DNA from: a bacterium
Lineage (GTDB): Bacteria; Cyanobacteriota; Vampirovibrionia; Gastranaerophilales; Gastranaerophilaceae
DNA length: 33,335 nt
Reading direction: 5' to 3'
Assembly (NCBI GenBank): GCA_017406505.1
Contig: JAFQYI010000064.1
Span: forward strand, 1 to 33,335
Positions 33,290-33,335 of the stretch are shown in pieces. The number at the start of each line of letters is the position of its first letter. The first letter of the stretch is position 1. The position numbers and the translations under genes are program-made. Below the pieces are notes generated by a model. The model was not told the DNA's origin and did no database searches. It was given only the letters and a program-made list of their open reading frames with translations.

Positions 33290-33335
33290 AGAAGCCTCCT
33301 TAATAATATAAAAATAACATATAGGAAGAGATAAG

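Noticed and set aside
1-33335. tRNA, rRNA, CRISPR array, prophage or integrase
   Set aside because: No cloverleaf-like fold, regularly spaced repeat, phage gene or attachment repeat was seen by eye on either strand; a covariance-model scan would be needed to exclude small RNAs.

Overview
The window is a stretch of low-GC (about 30 % by eye) bacterial chromosome, mostly core and housekeeping genes, with no phage, transposon, CRISPR or rRNA/tRNA gene that I can see. Ribosomal protein S5 has a markedly cyanobacterial-type N-terminal core, envelope genes point to a diderm cell (a large AsmA/TamB-like protein, signal-peptide proteins, an SppA peptidase), and there are no photosynthesis genes. The best guess is a non-photosynthetic relative of Cyanobacteria (Melainabacteria/Vampirovibrionia, probably a host-associated Gastranaerophilales-type genome). 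This is inference from protein flavour and base composition, not from a database search. The genetic code is standard; stops are TAA/TAG and starts are ATG with some TTG.

Layout. 1-1754 (-): 5' part of a SNF2-family helicase gene that runs off the left edge. 1877-7143 (+): uvrC, a radical SAM protein and a GH57 glycoside hydrolase, probably co-transcribed. 7136-9493 (-): a DPM1-like glycosyltransferase, tail-to-tail with GH57, and an acidic amino acid/dicarboxylate symporter. 9643-9852 (+): a free-standing 69-residue protein with its own promoter and terminator. 9942-15962 (-): phosphomannomutase/phosphoglucomutase, SppA, a Yip1-like membrane protein and a secreted 21-residue-repeat protein in a tight operon, then an acyl-CoA/acyl-ACP synthetase. 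16036-18757 (+): an orphan MalF-type sugar ABC permease and adenine deaminase. 18827-19936 (-): DegT-family sugar aminotransferase. 19937-20373: a 437-base gap holding a possible 24-codon gene and a bidirectional terminator. 20374-25031 (-): rpsE-rpmD-rplO-secY, then a strong terminator and a new promoter, then adk-map-bfn (DUF151). 25230-28061 (-): AsmA-like protein. 28117-31740 (+): WG-repeat exported protein and alaS. 31796-33289 (-): membrane-anchored transglutaminase-like protein and thioredoxin.

How they fit together. The spc ribosomal operon is represented only by its distal part: it starts at rpsE, with a promoter and an attenuator-like hairpin in the leader, and is cut again after secY by an intrinsic terminator. 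The glycan-related genes (GH57, GT2, sugar-phosphate mutase, DegT aminotransferase, orphan sugar permease) suggest storage-glucan and surface-polysaccharide metabolism, and SppA, AsmA-like and repeat proteins suggest envelope maintenance. Several promoters fit a housekeeping sigma-70 consensus (TTGACA-like / TATAAT), often with an extended -10. The least explained items are the rpsE leader hairpin, the 69-aa and 24-aa small genes, the 21-residue-repeat exported protein and the two apparently leaderless divergent genes at 28.06-28.12 kb.
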